44,859 nucleotides of DNA from an uncultured Acidobacteriota bacterium (GTDB lineage: Bacteria; Acidobacteriota; Terriglobia; Terriglobales; Acidobacteriaceae), in the NCBI GenBank assembly GCA_903851035.1, contig CAINND010000106.1:1-44859 (forward strand), read 5' to 3'. Of the stretch, positions 41,841 to 44,859 are shown in pieces (the stretch's first letter is position 1; each line of letters starts with the position of its first letter). Below the pieces are notes generated by a model, which saw only the letters and a program-made list of their open reading frames with translations, was not told the DNA's origin and did no database searches. The position numbers and the translations under genes are program-made.

Positions 41841-43414
41841 TGAAAATCGTCGTCGCCGAAAAAATCGCCGCCGCAGCCATGGAGCTTCTTCAGTCCGTGC
41901 CGGGCTGCGCGCTCATCACTCCCGAGCAGTTCGCCGCCGCGCCCGCCGAGTCCATGCAGGGTGCCGATGCGCTCATCGTGCGCTCGGCCGTGCAGGCCGA
42001 CGCAGCACTCATCGACCTTGCGCCCGAGCTGCGCGTGATTGGCCGCGCCGGAGTGGGCGTGGATAACATTGACGTCGAGACCGCGACGCGCCGCGGCATC
42101 GTGGTGATGAACGCCCCTGGCGCCAGCTCCACGGCCGTCGCCGAACTCGCTCTTGGATTGATGATCGCCATGGCGCGCCACATTCCCAAGGCCGACCACA
42201 CAACGCGCGCCGGCCGCTGGGAGAAGAAAAGTTTGCAGGGCACCGAGCTTTCCGGAAAAACCCTCGGCATCCTCGGCCTCGGCCGCATCGGCACGGAGGT
42301 CGCCCGCCGCGCCCAGGCCTTCGGTATGAAGGTCATTGGGAGCGACCCCTATCTGGCTCCCGCACGCGCCAAGGAGCTCGGCATCGAACTCATTCCGGCC
42401 GACGATGTCTTTGCCCGCGCCGACTACCTCTCCTTGCACCTGGCGCTGACGCATCAGACGGCGGGGATCATCAACGCAGAGAGACTGGCGAAGATGAAGG
42501 CCGGGGACAGTCTCATCAACTGCTCCCGCGGCGAACTGGTGGACGAAGCCGCGGCTGCGGCCGCTCTACGCTCCGGCCACCTCGGTGGCGCCGCGCTCGA
42601 TGTCTTCTGCGAGGAGCCGACGCACAACTCTGCGCTGCTCGAGGCTCCGAACCTTCTAGCCACGCCGCACCTCGGCGCCTCCACCAAGGAGGGGCAGGAG
42701 GCCGTTGGCATTCAGATCGCCCGCCAGGTACGCGATTATCTGGTGCGCGGCATCGCGCAGAACGCCGTCAATCTGCCCTCGCTCACCGACGTTGAGTACA
42801 AGCAGATTTCGCCTTACATGGACCTGGCCGCGCGCCTGGGCCGCTTTGCCGCGCAGCTCTTCAACTCGAACCTCAGCGAAATAGAGGTGCGCTACGAGGG
42901 CGAGGTGGGCCAGTGGAAGACCGATCTGATCCGCGCCTCCGCCGTTGCCGCTATTTTATCGGCGGATGCGGATAGCGACTCGCAGGCCAACCTCATCAAC
43001 GCGCAATCCGCCGCCGAGGAGCATGGTGTGGTGGTGCGCTCCTCGCATGTGGAGCCCAACGCCCGCGTCAGCCAGTTGCATCTGCGCCTGACCGGCCCCA
43101 CCGGTGCCGTGGAGTGCAGCGGAACCCTGGTGCATGGCACTTCGCCGCGGCTGGTGCAGCTCAACGGCATTGATATTGAATCGCGCCTTGAGGGCGACTT
43201 CGTGGTGGTCGCCAATCTCGACGCCCCCGGCGTGGTGGGAGCCATCGGCACGCATCTGGGCGCACATGGAATCAACATTGCGCGCCTTTCGCTGGGCAGG
43301 GAAGGCCGTGAGGCGCTGGCCATCGTCGAGGTGGATGGCGTCGTAAGCCAGGATGTGCTGGCCGGGCTGAGGGCCGCACCCTCGGTGCACCAGGTCACCA
43401 GCGTTCGCGTGTAG
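41840..43414 (+). CDS. serA: D-3-phosphoglycerate dehydrogenase
   Basis: A 524-residue long-form PGDH. The substrate/NAD domain has GLGRIG at 146-151, the catalytic Arg230 in NCSRGELVDE, Glu259 in CEEP and His277 in ATPHLGAST. An allosteric substrate-binding domain spans roughly 315-440 and a C-terminal ACT domain (VVVANLDAPGVVGAIGTHLG) covers the last 75 residues, the usual serine-feedback site. The start is GTG at 41840, sharing one base with the upstream TAG. It catalyses the first committed step of serine synthesis, and serine in turn feeds cysteine synthase in the nearby sulfur cluster. Confidence 0.93.
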   Translation: MKIVVAEKIAAAAMELLQSVPGCALITPEQFAAAPAESMQGADALIVRSAVQADAALIDLAPELRVIGRAGVGVDNIDVETATRRGIVVMNAPGASSTAVAELALGLMIAMARHIPKADHTTRAGRWEKKSLQGTELSGKTLGILGLGRIGTEVARRAQAFGMKVIGSDPYLAPARAKELGIELIPADDVFARADYLSLHLALTHQTAGIINAERLAKMKAGDSLINCSRGELVDEAAAAAALRSGHLGGAALDVFCEEPTHNSALLEAPNLLATPHLGASTKEGQEAVGIQIARQVRDYLVRGIAQNAVNLPSLTDVEYKQISPYMDLAARLGRFAAQLFNSNLSEIEVRYEGEVGQWKTDLIRASAVAAILSADADSDSQANLINAQSAAEEHGVVVRSSHVEPNARVSQLHLRLTGPTGAVECSGTLVHGTSPRLVQLNGIDIESRLEGDFVVVANLDAPGVVGAIGTHLGAHGINIARLSLGREGREALAIVEVDGVVSQDVLAGLRAAPSVHQVTSVRV

Positions 43415-43417
43415 GCG

Positions 43418-43458
43418 GCGGCTCAAATTGAGACGAAATCGATTTGAGCCGCATATTT
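43418..43458 (+). terminator. Hairpin terminator after serA
   Basis: A perfect 11-bp stem (43418-43428 with 43442-43452) encloses a 13-nt loop and is followed by ATATTT. A second, nested pairing GAGACG/CGTCTC (43430-43435 with 43472-43477) could compete with it. Confidence 0.6.
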
Positions 43459-43506
43459 CCTGATCGAAATGCGTCTCGAAATTCCTGCTCACCTTTCCGC
43501 ACTTCC

Positions 43507-43515
43507 TGCTAGAAT
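43507..43515 (+). promoter_or_regulatory. Extended -10 promoter of the RNase D gene
   Basis: TGCTAGAAT would start transcription about 16 nt before the GTG start, leaving almost no leader and no clear Shine-Dalgarno. Confidence 0.45.
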
Positions 43516-43537
43516 GTGAGACGGAATCCTAATTGTA

Positions 43538-44722
43538 GTGAATACCCTGACCACATCTCTCTATGTTGACGACGCGCAAAAGCTCGGCGAGCTCCTGCGC
43601 GATCTGGCATCCCAGCCCGTCATCGGCCTGGACACGGAGTTCATCTCCGAGGGCCGCTACGAGCCGGAGCTCTGCCTGGTGCAGCTCTCCACCCCCGACC
43701 AGATCTACATCGTCGATCCGCTGGCGCTCAGCGACCTGAAGCCGATGTGGAAGCTACTGGCCGAGCCCGGCCGCGAACTGGTCACGGTGGCCGCCCGCCA
43801 GGAGATCAAGTTCTGCCAGAAGGGTGCCGACGCCGCTCCCAGTTGCGTGCTGGATTTGCAGGTGGCCGCCGGATTGCTCGGCTTTGGCTATCCGCTCTCC
43901 CATACCAACCTCTGCCATCGCGTGATTAATGCCCGCGTCAACGGCGGAGAGAGCTTTACCGACTGGCGCAAGCGCCCCCTGCGTCCCGTGCAGCTTGAAT
44001 AAGCTGCCGACGACGTGCGCTACCTGCTGCCGATGCGCGACAAGCTGCTGGCCAAGGCCGCCAAGCTTAATCGCACCGAGTGGGTGCGCGGCGAGTGCGC
44101 CTCGCTGGTCGAGGTGTGCACGCGGGAGGATGAACGCTGGCGCGTCAGCGGCAGTGCCCGCCTCAACCGCCGCCAGCTTGGTGTGCTGCGCGAGGTGTGG
44201 CGCTGGCGAGACCGCCAGGCCCGCCAGCTCAACAGTCCCGCCAGCCGCGTGCTGGGCGACAGCATGTTGATCGAAGTGGCGCGCCGCGCTCCGGCCACCG
44301 CCGAAGACCTCTTCAGCATTCGCGGTCTGGATGGACGTGGTTTGCGCAAGGCCGAGAAGGACATTCTTGACGCCGTGGCCGCGGCTCGCCAGTTGCCGGA
44401 AGACACGCTGCCCACGAACGAGCGTCGCGAAGACCCTCCGCAGGTGGCCGTGCTCACCAAACTGCTTTCGGTGGCCGCCAGCAACCTGGCCGCGGAGTGC
44501 GACGTGGACACCGCGCTGCTGGCCACCACCAGCGATTTGCAGGAGATCGTACGCTGGTTCCTGAACCCCGAGGATAACCCGCAGCCGCAGGCGCTCATCG
44601 GCTGGCGCGGCGAACTGCTGCAGGAGGCGCTGATCGGCTTCCTGGAGGGCAAGCGCGTGGTCCGCGTGGGCAACGCCAAGCGCCCCAATCCACTGGTTTT
44701 TGAGCCTTTTTCCCGCGACTGA
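43538..44722 (+). pseudogene. rnd: Ribonuclease D with in-frame stop at the catalytic tyrosine
   Basis: The frame from GTG 43538 encodes an RNase D 3'-5' exoribonuclease of the DEDDy family. Exo I (LDTEF) is intact. At Exo II the expected Asp is Glu (ARQEIKF instead of the usual xQD/ED type). At Exo III, the YxxxD motif, codon 155 is TAA (44000-44002) exactly where the catalytic tyrosine belongs: QLE-stop-AADDVRYLLP. The frame then continues uninterrupted through HRDC-type helical sequence (LLGVLREVWRWRDRQAR region and beyond) to TGA at 44720. Full length would be about 394 residues. Either the gene is dead, the base is wrong, or the stop is read through. Confidence 0.85.
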
Positions 44723-44793
44723 AGGGTTTTTGCAACCCCTCGGGCGGCAACATCATCCAAAGATTACAGCCTATTGCCGCCCCCGGTTGCGCA

Positions 44794-44855
44794 TCACAGC
44801 GTTATGTGACGTTTACTCCGGGATTTTGCTATAATCGGCCACAGGTTCCAAGGAG
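44794..44855 (+). promoter_or_regulatory. Strong extended -10 promoter and RBS of a gene beyond the right edge
   Basis: TGCTATAAT at 44827-44835 is a perfect extended -10. Transcription would begin near 44842, and AGGAG at 44851-44855 is the ribosome binding site of a gene whose start lies outside. A dyad TCACA-GCGTTA-TGTGA at 44794-44809 overlaps the -35 region and could be an operator. Confidence 0.6.
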
Positions 44856-44859
44856 ATCA

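Noticed and set aside
44794-44809. TCACA-GCGTTA-TGTGA as a fourth CRP site
   Set aside because: The half-sites are in the everted order, so it does not match the TGTGA-N6-TCACA consensus, although it may be another operator.
1-44859. CRISPR arrays, insertion sequences and intact phage genes
   Set aside because: No regularly spaced repeats, transposase genes or phage structural genes are visible; the only mobile-element trace is the integrase fragment at 24086.

Overview
The window reads as a chromosomal segment of an Acidobacteriota bacterium (inference). The signs are high-GC coding sequence, an Oar-like TonB-dependent receptor with an N-terminal carboxypeptidase-regulatory domain, a secreted protein with Ig-like repeats and a double transmembrane tail, and a complex I cluster without the NADH-input genes. 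Nearly all of it is coding, with tight operons and many ATGA stop/start overlaps.

Layout. (1) 0.4-8.8 kb, plus strand: alpha/beta hydrolase, TetR regulator, TonB-dependent receptor, FabG-like reductase, KAS III-like protein and acyl-CoA ligase, probably for uptake and processing of an acyl or other hydrophobic substrate. (2) 8.9-19.0 kb, minus strand: nuoA-C-D-H-I-J-K-L-M-N, ending at a terminator shared with the end of the ligase gene. (3) 19.4-23.9 kb, plus strand: a methyltransferase, nuoB (separated from the rest of nuo), then a ferredoxin and the three subunits of a 2-oxoacid:ferredoxin oxidoreductase. nuoE, nuoF and nuoG are absent, so electrons may reach this complex from reduced ferredoxin. 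(4) 23.95 kb: tRNA-Leu(UAG).

(5) 24.0-35.3 kb: an 11-kb segment that looks like an old genomic island. It begins just after tRNA-Leu with a 3' fragment of a tyrosine-recombinase gene and is bracketed by two related 44-bp copies (37/44 identical) of the hairpin region that follows the tRNA. Its cargo is a sulfur module: a putative octaheme MccA-type sulfite reductase (seven CX2CH motifs and one CX15CH), a rhodanese-like protein and a YeiH-type exporter in one operon, divergent from a LysR regulator. A split-Soret-type cytochrome, a cysteine synthase and a large secreted Ig-like protein follow. The parts fit sulfite sensing, reduction to sulfide, export, and capture of sulfide as cysteine.

(6) 35.3-39.4 kb, minus strand: a minor-pilin operon (FimT/GspH, PilV, PilW, PilX-like) whose last gene has an in-frame TAA. 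(7) 39.6-43.4 kb: serine biosynthesis (SerB, a class V aminotransferase, SerA). (8) 43.5-44.7 kb: an RNase D gene with an in-frame TAA exactly at the catalytic tyrosine codon. The window ends in a strong extended -10 promoter and ribosome binding site for the next gene.

Three palindromes of the CRP type (TGTGA-N6-TCAC) lie upstream of nuoA, upstream of the ferredoxin/kor operon and in the mccA/lysR divergent region. This suggests that one CRP/FNR-family regulator links the three redox modules.
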